This document shows positions 24,661 through 38,805 of a stretch of DNA of 64,000 bases, one piece after another. The translations under genes and the position numbers were made by a program. The stretch is from Apteryx mantelli (taxonomy: Eukaryota > Chordata > Aves > Apterygiformes > Apterygidae), in the NCBI RefSeq assembly GCF_036417845.1, contig NC_089979.1, positions 25,733,958-25,797,957 of the forward strand, in the 5' to 3' direction. The notes beneath the pieces are model-generated. The model did no database searches, was not told the origin of the DNA, and saw only the letters and a program-made list of their open reading frames with translations. Numbering within the stretch: the first letter of the stretch is position 1; every line of letters begins with the position of its first letter.

Positions 24661-27490
24661 TGGGTCATGAAGTCATCCTAAGTAACATGGTATCTAGACA
24701 GTACAGAGTTTACTTCCTTTCATCTGTATACCTGCAGAAGACTTTTTATGTGTGGGAGGACTTTTTTCTGCATTGTGTATTTTGTAGCTTCTCTGCTAAA
24801 AAGAACGCTGGGCTTAAGGTCTCTGTCATGCTGCCTAGGTTACCACACTTTCTACAGATTTGGGCTGAATAAAAATAGTCATCCTGATGTCCCTAATTTG
24901 TTTTCTAAAATCTCTGTACCAATCTCTGTATTAATATGGAAAAACAATAACTTCTAACTACCATCCCATTTTAATGAGCCCAGACTTTTTTAAACAATTG
25001 AGCATTTAAATCTGCAAATAAACTTAAGAATGTGTCACTGCATTCAAGAAATGTGCTTTAGTTTTAAGAAACCACAGCTGCAACAATAAGATGGAAATTT
25101 GACACACACTAGGTTGAAGGTGGTAAGGATTAAAGGTATGGAATTAGAAAAACCTTGCACTGTTGAGCAGAATACAGCACATAAATCAATGACTAACTTT
25201 GGCTAAACTTTGCGTTATAGAAGTATGCAGCACTGCAGCTTCACAGTTATCAGTATTTGTCATCTTGAGTATCAGTACAGATGCCAGATGCAAAAGAGGG
25301 GCCCAGCAGGAACATGGGGGATGAGGAAAAGCAAATTAATAATTTCAGTGACAATGTACACTATTTTGATGTGAAACAGAACTTCTGTAATATTTCAAGG
25401 GACATATATATATATATATATATATGGACAAAAGCTGTTGGAAATAAGCCTTTGACTTCAAAATGTGCCTGATTAAAAAGACTACTGATAAGAATTAGGA
25501 AGGGAGCAGCTGGAACTTTGATTACAGTTATGTTTTCTTCTGGATGTTTATTTCTAGATCACTTTTGCAGCTGCTTTTATCTACTCCTTAGAAGTTCTTA
25601 TAGATTTGAGGAACCATTAGCTGTAAAAGTAAACATTAGCTCTGGTCTGTTTGTATGTATCTTCTTGAAGCCATTTTGGGGGGGGGCAGAGATAACATTA
25701 GACTAATGTTGAACTAGATCAGACTTAAGTGATGCTTTGTGCAGCCTTTTAGCATTTCAAGTTTCACCTGTAACTCTAACAGGAAGGCAAGTATTTCTAA
25801 TATTCCTCTTTACCAAGCACACATAAAAGCTTCTAGGAATAAAAATACTCCCTTCAAAAAAAAATTAAAGTCATGTCTCACTGCATTTCAAAAGACAGAA
25901 TGCTTTCAAGTATGCCTCCGCTATCTAGCTATATGCATGGTTCTTCATACCAATCACACTGCCTTTCAGTATCTGCCATCTATAAATATTATGCTTTGAA
26001 TAAAACAGATCTGCAGTTTTGGCTCCACTTCACTCTGATTTATTTTGTTATTGTAGTTGTTTAAGAGTTCTTTAGTAACTGTGTTTTTGTATTTGCTTAA
26101 GAGCTGTCTATTTGGAGACCGAAGAAAGATCAGGGTTAACCCTGCTTAACTTTAGCTAATGACCTTTATCAGTGGTCTCCTTTTCAGATCTCAGGAGTGT
26201 TGGCGATGCTGCTATGGCCACAAGCTGACTCTCATACCAGCTCCCACTGAAGTAAACACACTGCGGACTGTATTGCATTTACTTGCTGCTTCTTCCTGGT
26301 AGAGGTCTTTACTGTGCCATGTCAGGCACAGCCCACCTGGCCAAAGTCAGGGAGACTTCTCCACTTTCAGGTTTAGCGAAGGGTTCAAGGGCAAGATAGC
26401 TTTTGTTCAAGAATCCTTTCAGATGGCTGCAAGGGTCTTCTTGTGGCACCTTTGTTGGATTCAGAAAATAATTTTTCACTTACTATGATCAGCTTTGATT
26501 TCTCTTCCATTAACATTTCTGTTAATAATGAAGGCTTCCTCACAAATTTTCATAGACACCATCCTAGGTTCCCTGAAAGTCTCTAGTCTTTCAGATGACA
26601 TTAATCCTTACTTTATGCCTACCTTGCTACCCAGTAAGGCTGGCATCCTAAAGCACGCCTGGTCCCAGGGTCTTGCTGTTCCCCTCTGTGCAAACCCAAT
26701 TTTCCTGAAACAACAGACAGGGAATACTGTACTGACACAGGTTGGCTCCATCCCACATTCAGGGATACGGGCAGGCTCATGGCAAGTACAGCAGTGAAAT
26801 TCAAAAAGTCAGGTTTGTAGTATGGCTGACACAGTATCTTTTTCCTCTCTTCGATGAGCTGAAAAGCTGAAAATAACTGGCCTCAAGGCAGTTCTACTTC
26901 TGCTGCAGTGTGATGTCCTAGGCTTTCAGCTCCCTTGTGGCTAAAATGAGTTCTATTGTTGAAATGAATAGGTTTTGTATTTTTCTTGGAAACACTTCCC
27001 AAAGGGGCATTGGAACTAGTAGTGTAAGTTTTGCCAGCCTTTCATGGGTGAGCAGGTCAAATAAATGAAATAGCTAATGCAAGCAAGACAGAGCTGCAAT
27101 AATCATTGATATTCTTTACTAGATGTGACACACCATCAGGGTGAAAGAGAAGAAACTTCTATTTACCGGTTTTCAACCTACGATTTACCAGCCTGTAGGA
27201 GTTCCTCAATTACTTTTGAGAGGGTCTGTGAATGGAAACAAAGGAGAACAAATTTAATGCCAGTCCATTGAAGAGGGGTATTTATCAGCACTGGAAAATA
27301 AAATAGGGATTCATGAGTAAAGAAGGTGGGAATCCATTGCTCAGTTTCAACTCAAGAGTCATACGGGTCTTACATGCCTTCTGTGCATTGTCAGCTTGCA
27401 ACACCCAGAGAGGCAAGACTGTTTGTCATGATACACTAGGTTTGCTAGTTGGCAGTGGACTACCCATCTGAAGGACTCAGCTAGCACAGG
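24661..27490. other. Intergenic, possible further decayed frames
   Basis: This is mostly unique AT-rich DNA. A minus-strand frame near 26550-26400 reads RKPSLLTEMLMEEKSKLIIV and is followed by stops. It has the same flavour as the decayed stretch to the left and may belong with it. An (AT)n microsatellite lies at 25404-25425. No RNA gene is seen. Confidence 0.5.
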
Positions 27491-27540
27491 GATGGGATGG
27501 GATGGGATGGGATGGGAGAGGAGAGGAGAAGAGAGGATGG
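27491..27540. repeat. GATGG/GAGAG pentamer array
   Basis: Five perfect GATGG units are followed by GAGAG, GAGAG, GAGAA, GAGAG and GATGG, all in 5-base register over 50 bases. Confidence 0.9.
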
Positions 27541-27588
27541 AGAATAGTATTCTTTACCAGAAAATGTTCTGACTGGTCCCTGCCCAGC

Positions 27589-28026
27589 TCAGATACATTC
27601 TTGAACTGATTGTAGCTCCAGCCCCATTCTTAGCTGCCCCTTTGACTGTGCAGCCTTTCCATGCTCCAGGGTGATCTTGCCCTGATTTTTCTCCAGTGTG
27701 GCAATGGGGAGTTCAGTACAATTACCTCTGAGTTCATGGGTAAAAGGGTTCTTCTTTCCATGCCACAAGCTATATCCAAACTGATCCTGATAGTTGTCTA
27801 ATCTGTTCTGAAAAACCTCCACGGCCTCCCTAGGCAAGATCAGCATCATATCCACAAGCTTCATGTTGGAGCAACTGTCCTTCCACCTGACCGCACTCTG
27901 CTGCTGGGAGGTGGCAGTAGGAGGAAGCTGAAGGGAACAGCAGCATTGCACAGGATGGTCGTAATAGATGACCAAGTGGCAACAACTTAATTCATGAAAA
28001 TGGGCATGAATGCAGTCATGACGCAA
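27589..28026 (-). other. 145-codon open frame, unidentified
   Basis: This open frame on the minus strand begins MRHDCIHAHF and contains MLILPREAVEVFQNRLDNY and KITLEHGKAAQSKGQ. Its composition is protein-like and it sits in balanced-GC sequence, where a run of this length is not common by chance. It has no recognisable domain, no signal peptide, and no splice or promoter context. It could be part of the decayed material further left, or chance. Confidence 0.2.
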
Positions 28027-28112
28027 AATTTTGCCTAGAATGGCAACTGTCTTTGTTTTTTTTATAAGCTTTTATTCATTTATTTATTTTATGAGGTGAT
28101 CTGAAAATAATG

Positions 28113-28258
28113 GCCCTGATTCAGGAAATCCTTTAGAACAGCAGTAAAACACATGCTCAGCATGTGACTTCGGCACATAAAGAAACTGAAGCACCTGCTT
28201 AGGTACTGCCTGAGCAGTGATGGACTTAAGCATGCGCTTAAGTGGTTTCCTGGATTAT
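28113..28258. repeat. Ancient inverted-repeat element relic
   Basis: The left edge (CCCTGATTCAGGAAATCCTT) and right edge (CTTAAGTGGTTTCCTGGATT) are imperfect inverted repeats. The interior carries the ACATGCTCAGCATGT and CTTAAGCATGCGCTTAAG palindromes. This matches, from memory, an old sauropsid repeat whose units read CCCTGATTCAGCAAAGCACT and TTAAGCACATGCTTAAGTG. The family name is not certain. Confidence 0.5.
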
Positions 28259-29200
28259 ATCCAATAGATATATGGGGTAGTGTTCAGCTTCGGCAGTGAA
28301 GAGTCTTCAAATGCCTTACCATAGTAAGTTTTTCCTCCATTTCCTTATATTTCAGGAATCTTCAATCCCTTAACTTTAAAAGACCCTGATTTTCCAAAGA
28401 AGGGCAAGGTTTCATTAGCAAGGTTTATCTGGACATCCTAGGTGTGAGCTTGCCCAGGAACAATTGGTACTTTTTCATAATATTCATTATTGTGCTTTTT
28501 TTTTAATTAGATGTCACAAACAATAGAAAAAACACGCAGAGATTTATACAGACATTGTGCACATCTGTAAGTGATGATTTGCATATGCTTGCACCATGCT
28601 TGTAATACTCTGAAAATATTTGAAATGCTCTGTAGTATCCCAGTTTATAACATATTCTTTGCCACAGTTTATACATCGAGAATGCATGCTGAAAACAGGA
28701 AATACACATGTGGAGGGTAGGTAAAAAGCAATTATAGTATGCACATTATATTCAACAGAGTAGTCCCAGTTTAAAAGTATCATAAGCACCAGATTAGCAT
28801 AAACAAATCATTGCTTAACCCACAGATGTATCTAATGACCATATGTATCCTGCATGTTTACAACTGGAAAAACCCCTTTGAGCTTCTCTGTTGTTTGCTG
28901 ACTTTCACCCTATAGTATTAATTTTATTTGTGAAAATCAAGCTATTCACTTGGATATAAAATAGTTCTCAAAAGGAAATAGAGTTATTTAATACAAGCCA
29001 CAGGACAAGATGTATGGGCCCCGTTCTCCGCTGCCTTGGAGATCTCATGTCCTAGATGAGTTACGAGGCATGAGACCAAAAGTACGACTGCATTTCTTAA
29101 ACCAATTTATTGCTTTTATACAGTACTTCTCTTAGGTTTCCCCTCCTAACAGTTGACTGAGATTGCAAACTTCATGATTCTTGCAGCCTCAGGCAGCTGC
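28259..29200. other. Intergenic, no gene seen
   Basis: AT-rich sequence leads into the OSR2 CpG domain. Overlapping short frames on the minus strand at 28.5-28.8 kb match nothing I know. Confidence 0.65.
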
Positions 29201-32200
29201 AGGACTTCAGCAGTGCCTGAAATCCCGTTTTCCCCAGGAGCGAAGAGCACAAACCCACGTGCGTGCAGCAAGCCGGCGGCTCCGCAGCCGCGCTGACCTC
29301 CACCTCGCGTGCTCAGCCGCTTGGCACGCCGAGGTGAGCGGGCAAAGCGCGGTAAACCGCTGCCGCCAGCGAGCAACAGAGCACGCACGCAGGGCCGGGA
29401 GCCCTCGGCAGCCCCGCGGCTCCGCGCGGCCTCCCGCGCGAGGGGAAGGGACCCGCTCCGGCTGCGACTGGGGGCAGCAGCCCTGCTCAGTGGCTGAATA
29501 CTGACGGCAGGGCAGATTTTAGCCAAACGGCTGCTTAAAACGAATGGTAATAAGGTAAGGCACGCTGTGTTTCTTTATGGCTTGACAATTGTTCGTTTCA
29601 GGCACCGCGAAAACATCTGATTGCTGGAGGCAGAGGGAGGAATGTTTCAGGCCAGGAAAGCCCACTTGCTGCGGGCTTCCCTCTGCCCCTGCCCGGCAGG
29701 TCGCAGGCGTGGGGCACGGAGGAGCGGCAGGATGCCCCCGCCGTGCGGGCCGAGCTCACCTCGGGGCACGACGGCGACATCCCTCAGCAAGAGGGACCCG
29801 CGTCCCGGGGCAGAGCCGCGCTCCTGCGCCGCGGCGGCGGAGCCCCCCGGGGCGGCGCGGTTGCCGCGGCGGAGGGAAGGCACCGCCGGGGCGGCCGCCG
29901 TCGGGGAGCGCCGGGGCCGGCTGCCCCCGGGCGGGCCGGGGCCGGGGTCGCTGCGTGCCTCATCTTTTTCTTCTTTCGCCGAGGTGCGTCCCGGGGACGC
30001 TTCACGGGGCTCCCAGTCCGAGGGTGGTGCTGGGCAGGAATCGCCTCTGCTGTGTCCCCGGGCCCCGGCTCAGCGCCTCGCCTCCTGCCGTTTTGGCTGG
30101 TTGGTTAAACCGTGGCATTTCATGACTGGTATATTAAAAAACAACAATAACAAAACAACAAAACAAAAAAGCCCCAACAAATCTGAGTGAAATAGATGAT
30201 GATTTAGTCACCTAGAAGCACCAGAGGTAACAGATGCCAGATCTACGGGTGGTCACTGTTTCCCCTAAAAAAAAATAGCCCCCGGTGTGTCGTCCGAGTG
30301 CTTTTAAGCACCGGCCTGTCTACCAGGGAAATCGAATACTGTAAGAGCAGCAAATAATAAGCAGCGTCTGCCCCGCCGCGTGAACGGCCGCAGCCGGGGA
30401 GAGACGAGGGGCTGGAGATGGGCGCCGTCGTCGACAAGGGGGGAGCGGGGGTCCCGGCGGAAAGCGCAGCCCGGCGGCAGCCGCGGCTGGGACGCGATTT
30501 CTGGCCGTGCGCGGCTCGGCCTGGAGCTGCGGGCGGCCGCTCCGCCGCCGCCCTTGCGACTGCCGGGGGGCGCCGCGCTACCCCGCGGCGGGCCAGTCCC
30601 GCTGCGGCACTTTTTTGCGTTTACTCTAGTTTGGGCTAGTCCTCGCATCACCGCACTCGCACAGGACTTAAAGCTGCTGGCAGCGCGTTTGCGTGCGGCG
30701 GCGCTGCGCGGCTTCGCCGCTGCCACCCGCCCCCGGTGCATTTTTGTGCTGAGGGCAGAACGGACGGTCAAGGTTTGCCCCGAAGTTACACTTCCAGCAC
30801 AGTAACTATTTTAATCTGTTCCTCGCAGTCAGAACAAACATTGTGTATTTCCATGCTCCCCTGGAAGACATCCAGAACTTAGATTATATTTCTGGAAAGA
30901 AAAAGCGGGGAGGGGGTGCAGCAGCGACTGTGACAGCCGTGTTCGCGCTGCTCGGCGGCGCCCCGGCGGGATGCGCGGCAGCTAAGCCGTCAGCGCCGCT
31001 TTCCGCAGGCCGCTGCCGCACCGCAGGGCGCCGCAGCCCCGCCGCCAGGTGCAGCCGGCCGGTGCGCGGGGCGGCAGAGGGCCGCGCCAGGTGCCGCGGG
31101 GCCGGGCGCCCAAAGGCACCGCGGGCCGCGCCGCCCTCCCCGCGGGCGGCCCTGGGGGCCGGGCGACCGGGCAGCGCGGCGCGGGGCCGGAGCGGGGCCG
31201 GAGCGGAGCGGCCGGCGGCGGGCGAGGCGGCGCCGCTGGCGTGCGGCGCGCGGGCCTCCAGGCGGCGCTGCAGCACCGCCGCACGCCGCGCCCGACGCCG
31301 CGGCACCCGCGGGGGCCGCGCAGCCCCGGCACCCGCCCCGCCGCGCCGGGCTCCGCTGAGGCGGCGGCGGACGGCACCTGTCCCGAGCGGCAGCGCGCGC
31401 GCCCGCGGGCCGCCGGCGCCGCGCGCCCGGGCGAGAAGGGGCCCGCTGCGGGCGGGAGACAGGCGTGGAAGCGCTGCATGCCCGCGGGAGCCGGCGGCGC
31501 GGCCCCACGGGGCGCCCTCCGCGGAGCCGCAGCCCCTGCTCCTCGCGGCGGGGCGCTTTCAGTGATTAGCGGCAGCGCTGCGCGCGCCGCGCTGCTGCGG
31601 GGGCTCCCGGCGCGTGGCGGCCCCCCCTGCGCGGCGCGGGGAGCCGCGCGAGCCCCGTGGGCGCCCTGCCGGCACCTGCGCCTGAGGCGCTGCCCCTGGG
31701 CTGGGCCGTCTTCGCCAGCGCAGGAACGGCGACGTACCCGGGGCAAACAGCCCGGGGAGCGTTTCTGTACCGTTTTATTCCCGTCTTCGGCTCCCCGGGC
31801 CTGGAGCCTTTTTCGTTTCGTTGGCTGGTTTGGGGTTTTTCTCCCCAACAAGTGCCGCGATTTTTTCCTTGCTGTAAAGGGCAAGAAATGATGGTTCCCG
31901 CGAAAACAAAACCCCTCCAGCCCGCATATCGAAGGGGAGGGGTCCTCCTCGGCATCCGAAAGGCTGCGGCGTGGAGTGGAAAACGCGAGTAAGCAGCGCC
32001 CTTGGCCCTGCGCTCCGGGGGCAGCGGGGCTGCGCGGACGCGGCAGCGCGCAGGGCGCCTCCGCCGCTCGCCCGCCGCCGGCCGCTGCGCCCCTTCCGCT
32101 GCGCCCCACCGCGGAGCAGACGCAGTATTTTTTCTCTGGGGCAGCCGGGATTTACGACAGCGCAGTCTTTACGCAGCGCTGCGCGGCCGCAAACGAAAAC

Positions 32201-33039
32201 GGCGCGGAGCGGCCGGCGCGGACGCGGCCACGGGCGCTTCACAAGCTCCGTGTGCCGACTTCTGCTCCCCCGGCTGGATCAGCACGTTTTTTACCGCACA
32301 CTAGAAGGAGAAGTTCCCGTGCAGCCGTCACTTGTGTCTTCTTCAGCGGGCAGGAATTAACCTGCAGTCTCTGCCTTAAAAATTATGCCAGTTTGTTTTT
32401 TAAATGCCATTCGTCCTTACATCTTTTAATTCTTCTCAAACTCTTCCTCCAATTATCCAACGAGATTACCCAATAAATTCGACCCACACGGCGTTTAATT
32501 AATGTACAGAATACGAAGACGTTATTACTAAAAATTCAACCCCGATACGCTGTATGAAACTGACAATATTGCAGCTGACGACGAAAACTACCAGAGTGCT
32601 TTTTATCGGGAAATTCGGGCAGTGTCGCTGAGGCCCCCTTGGGCAGTGAACTCCCCCGCAATAAACCGAAACTGCTCCCGGAGCTGCCGGTCCGCCCCAG
32701 GTACGGGCCGGGCGCTCAGGCGCGGCGCCGGCGACGCCGCGACAGGGCCCCGCGCGGGGGCCCGCGGCATCGCGCGGCCGGGCGGCCCGCGTGACGCGCA
32801 CGCAGCCGTTGGGAGCGAACGTTACCTGCACGCGCGGCTTCTCTCGGAAACGCGGGCGGCCGCCAAACGGACACGCTCCGCGGCTTTTTAGAGCGTTTTA
32901 AGGGGGAATAAAGCGGCGCCGGCGGCGGAGCGCGGCCCGCGGGCGAGGTGTCCGCGGCGCGCAGGGTCCCGAGCCGCGGCGGCGGCGGGGGGCTGCCGGA
33001 GGGGCGGCGGGAGCCGGGGGGGGGCGGGCGGATGGAAGA

Positions 33040-33054
33040 GTCACCTTAGGTGAC
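33040..33054. promoter_or_regulatory. 15-base palindrome upstream of OSR2 exon 1
   Basis: The sequence GTCACCTTAGGTGAC is a perfect palindrome around a single central base. It contains a convergent CACCT/AGGTG pair (ZEB/SNAI-type half-sites) and an AGGTGA inverted repeat with 1-base spacing that also resembles nuclear-receptor half-sites. It lies about 36 bases upstream of a TTTAAA element in an otherwise GC-only stretch. Confidence 0.4.
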
Positions 33055-33089
33055 GCGGGGAGCCCGGCGGGGGAAGGGCGTCCTGCCCC

Positions 33090-33170
33090 TTTAAAGCCCA
33101 GTTGCTACCCAAACACGAGTAAACAGTGCGGGCGGCGGGGGGGCGGGGCCGCGGGCGGGGGGGCGGGGCC
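33090..33170 (+). promoter_or_regulatory. OSR2: Candidate OSR2 core promoter: TATA-like box and GC boxes
   Basis: A TTTAAA element at 33090-33095 is followed by two copies of a 20-base G-rich unit (33131-33150 and 33151-33170), each with a GGGGCGGGGCC Sp1-type box. The position, about 3.4 kb upstream of the coding exon, fits the distance between the non-coding exon 1 and exon 2 in mammalian OSR2 as I recall it. The transcription start is inferred, not seen. Confidence 0.4.
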
Positions 33171-33547
33171 GGCGGCGGCGCGGGGCCGTGCGCGCCGCGG
33201 GGAGGGCCGGCGGCGGCGGCGGCGGGCGGGGACAGCGCTCCACGCCACTTGCCGCTGAAATGTGATGGACCGGGCGGGGGGCGGTCAGACGCGCACCGAG
33301 CCTCGCCGGGGTCGAAGGCAGGAGGCTCCGGGGCGGGCGGCGCAGGTCTATGCCGGCGCCCCGGGACTTCCGCAGCGAGACGCGCCCCGAGCTGCCCTGC
33401 GGCCCCCGCACCATGCCGGCCGCTACCGGGACCGCCGCGCTGCACGCCGCCGCCGGCTCGCTCTGGATCTAATGTCTCCGTGAGGGCGCCGCGACCGCTG
33501 CCTCGGCGCCGCCCCGGGAGGCCTGGAGGAGCGGCCCGCCGCCGTCG
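33120..33547 (+). other. OSR2: Candidate non-coding exon 1 of OSR2
   Basis: The right boundary is a consensus donor, TCG|GTAAGT, at 33547/33548. The left boundary is a guess based on the TTTAAA box. OSR2 in other vertebrates has an untranslated first exon spliced to the exon carrying the start codon. The segment contains a start-stop ATGTGA at 33260-33265 and an upstream open frame from the ATG at 33265 to the TGA at 33481-33483, which could damp translation if this is the real leader. A weaker alternative donor lies near 35600 (GGCG|GTAAGG). Confidence 0.4.
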
Positions 33548-33960
33548 GTAAGTGGCTCCCGCGCGGGCCGTGCTGCGCCGCGGCCGGGGCCGGCGGCCGC
33601 CTCCCGGGCCGCGACGCCGCGGCTCGCCGTGCCCGGTGCCGGCCGCGCCGTCGGCGGGAGCGCGGCCCCTCGGCGGAGCCGCCGCGCGGGGCGGCGGGGC
33701 GCCGCCGGCTTTCGGCGCGGAGCCCCGCGGGGCGGCCCCGTCCACGGCTCGCCGCCGTCGCGACCCTCGGGGAGCCGCGTCCCCGCCGAGCGGACCGCGG
33801 CGGCCGCGCCGGGCTCCGCGCCCCGGCTCCGGCTCCGGGCGCGGCTTGCGGGGCGGCTGCCGCGTCCCGCCGCCGCGCTGGTGCCGCGAGCAAAGCGGCG
33901 GCACCGCCTGCCCCGCCGCCGCGGAGCGCAGGTCGGACGCAAGCAGGTAGATAGAGACGC

Positions 33961-34850
33961 GTTAGGGAGACAGCGGGCTTGATTTAATTAAGCGCTCTGA
34001 ATGGAAAGGGAAAAGGAAGTGCCAAGGTTTAAGTAACATCCGTTTTTGGTTGACTTTCGCCCCCCCCCCCCACAACTGCCTTATTATAAGTAGCCTTAAA
34101 ATCGCACACGAAGACACTTTCCGGGCTTTTTTGATAGGTTTTAAGAAAGGTATCTCAAAGTACAAACAGTAGTACAAGTATCGTGGTTCAGACAGCAATG
34201 TAGTCTAAAAATGTAGTTTTAAAACTTTCTGTGTTAAAATACGGACTCCATGTTTGGAATACTTTTTCTAGAATAATTACGGACTTGGTTCTTTGACACG
34301 AAAACGAGCGCCTTGCAATGATAACAGACTTAGTTACAAAATGCAGCACTAAAAAACGAAACTCTGTCCTACAGAAACAATGTACCTACATCGCTCTTTC
34401 GCTTATTTCCGATGGCTCCGAAATACAGCTTCAGTGAACCGAAATTAATCTGGGAACGCTCCGTGGTGTCAAACAGCGAAAACGGATTTTAAACACTCTG
34501 TGCTGTTTTCCGACCGAAAGCGAATAGGAACTAACACTACGACATCTTTAAAAATAGGTCTCTATATATAACCGCCCCCCCTCAAAAAAAATCTCTCTAT
34601 ATAATAGATCATAGTGATAACAGTGTCCTTGGTCTCCATACAGTAACAAATGAAAAAAAATTAAGCGCCAACGGAAGAAATTCCAGGGAGCCATGATTCA
34701 AAGAAAACGAAAATAGGAGTGAATAGCGCTGGAATAAGTACGAAATGTCTTTGCCGCATTTTTTTCCAGAAGGCCAATTTAGTGCTGTGTGACAATCAGG
34801 GAGGAAAGGTATTTTAGAAAATATATCGAAAGTCACTTTGCACCCAGAGG
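33961..34850. promoter_or_regulatory. AT-rich block inside the OSR2 CpG domain
   Basis: About 0.9 kb of AT-rich, non-repetitive sequence interrupts the CpG domain within the presumed OSR2 intron 1. It contains TTTAATTAAG at its start and a C11 run near 34062. With no coding potential, its unique sequence and position suggest a conserved regulatory element, but this is inference. Confidence 0.35.
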
Positions 34851-35216
34851 CTGCGCGGCGTTACTGAAGCAAGCCAAAGCGCGGTGTCAGCGGCGCCTGC
34901 TGCGGGGCGGCAGCGGGGCAGGGACGCGCCGCCGGCCCGGGCCGGCTACCAGCGCTCGGGCTCCGCGCTCGCAGTATTTCCCTTTCCGTGCGTTTTTGGA
35001 AACTGCGCGTCGCCAGTCCGTTCGCCCAGATCGCGAGAGGCACTGAGACACCCTCGGCCCTACCTTTTGTTTGCAGCGGCCGGGCAGGCCCGCAGAGACC
35101 CCGGCGCTCGCTTTCGCTCCGCTGGGGAAGCGACGGCGCTTGCCTCGGCCTCGGCAGCCGCTCGGCCGCTGGCAGCGAGCCGTCCCCGAGAAAAGGCACG
35201 GCGGCGGCGGCCGCGC

Positions 35217-35256
<40 letters not shown>

Positions 35257-36534
35257 CCCGGCCCCGCGCAGGTGCCCCCTGGCCTGCCGGGGGCGGCGAG
35301 GCCCCCCGGAGGACTGCGAGCGGCGGCCGCGGGAGCCACGGGGCCGCGGGTTTCGCTTGAACGGGCCGAGCGAAACCCTCCGGCGGCCACACACCTCTCG
35401 GCAGCTCGCTCCCGCACCGTGCACCGCCGCTCCGACGGAGCTCGGCGGCCCGCCGACGGGCAGCGCCAGGCCGCGGCGGCGCCGGCCCCGCGCAGCGCCC
35501 GGCCCCTGCCCGCTCCGGCGCGGCCCGGCGGCCGGCGGGGCTGCTGCCGCCCCCGGGGCCCGTCTCTGGCGGCCCCCTGGGAAGGAGGGAAAGCGCGGCG
35601 GTAAGGCCGTGTCGGGCTCGGGGGGCTGGGGAGGCTCTGGGCCGGCCGCTCTCCTCGCCGCCGACGGGATCGCTCGCCCGCGAGCGAGCTGCGTGGGGCG
35701 GCCAGACCATCTGGAAGGGATCGCAGCCCAAAGGAGGCTTGTTTAGGACCTGCAGCGCGGGGGGCGGGCGGTGAAGAAGGCAGTAGAGGGGGAAAGAGCT
35801 CCTTTACTCTCCCTCGATTATCTTGATAAATGAGTTGTTGTTGAAGGAAGAAAAATAAGCACCCGCGCTAGGATAAACGGAGGCCGCCCCCCACTCGCCC
35901 CCAGGCCCTGCCTCGGCTCTAGTCCCTCCATTTGCACCCTGCTCCTTCCCGGGGAGGCCCCAGCCGGGAGGTGTCGGGGCCTCCGCGCCCGCAGGGACTC
36001 GAGGGGGCCGGGCGGAGGGTGGGAGCGACGGCGGGGGCAGGTGCGGGGGGCAGGGGGAGGCGGCCCGGGGTCCCCGCGACCCGGCCCGAGCTCGGCCCTG
36101 CGCAGCCCGGGGGCACCGTGCGGGGAGCGGAGCGGCCCCGGCCCCGGCCCCGGCTCCAGCCGCGCGTTCCCGGTACGTTTTTCACGCTTAGTTTTAATTC
36201 GAGGCTGCAGCGCCCGAAGTAGGGTCGGCGTTGTTTTTTTTTCCTAGCTTTTTTGGTGGAGAGGTTGTTTCTGGGAGACGTGTTTTTATTTATTTTTTGA
36301 TGCTTTAGCTTCTTCGGGCTGAGCGCCTCGTTCCGGCGGCTCGCTGGCGGCCGCTCCTCCCCGGCGCTCGCGGGGGCCGGGCTGCGGCGGGGAGCCGGAG
36401 CTGGAACAAGGCAGCGCACCGACCGTCCTGCCTGGACCTCTCCGGCTCCTCATCTCGCTCGCTTCGGCCAAGGGAAAACACGCTGCTTTCAGTAAAAAGT
36501 CTCTTCCCCCTTCCTTCTCCCTCTTACTTCCTAG
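34851..36534. promoter_or_regulatory. CpG-rich part of OSR2 intron 1
   Basis: This second half of the CpG domain leads to the coding exon. It contains a (GGGCTC)6 array at 35218-35253 and several G-runs. Long open frames on both strands are due to composition. The intron ends in a strong polypyrimidine tract and TTCCTAG acceptor at 36528-36534. Confidence 0.6.

Positions 36535-38805
<2,271 letters not shown>

Larger units (their letters stand above)
29200..33960. promoter_or_regulatory. Broad CpG-rich domain upstream of OSR2
   Basis: This nearly continuous stretch of CpG-rich islands (29.2-29.5, 29.65-30.0, 30.35-30.75, 30.9-32.3 and 32.6-33.95 kb) is broken by short AT-rich gaps. Multi-kilobase CpG domains of this kind are typical of Polycomb-regulated developmental genes such as OSR2. 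Every frame is open over long distances on both strands because of composition, and none resembles a protein family, so I annotate no CDS here. An upstream divergent non-coding transcript is possible but not shown. Confidence 0.7.

Noticed and set aside
29146..33982. Open frames up to 375 codons in the CpG domain upstream of OSR2
   Set aside because: They are low-complexity R/A/P/G translations open on both strands at once, without domains or splice support.
34861..36419. Open frames of 150-250 codons in OSR2 intron 1
   Set aside because: They are composition artefacts of GC-rich DNA, including a Pro-Glu or Gly-Ser repeat produced by the hexamer array.
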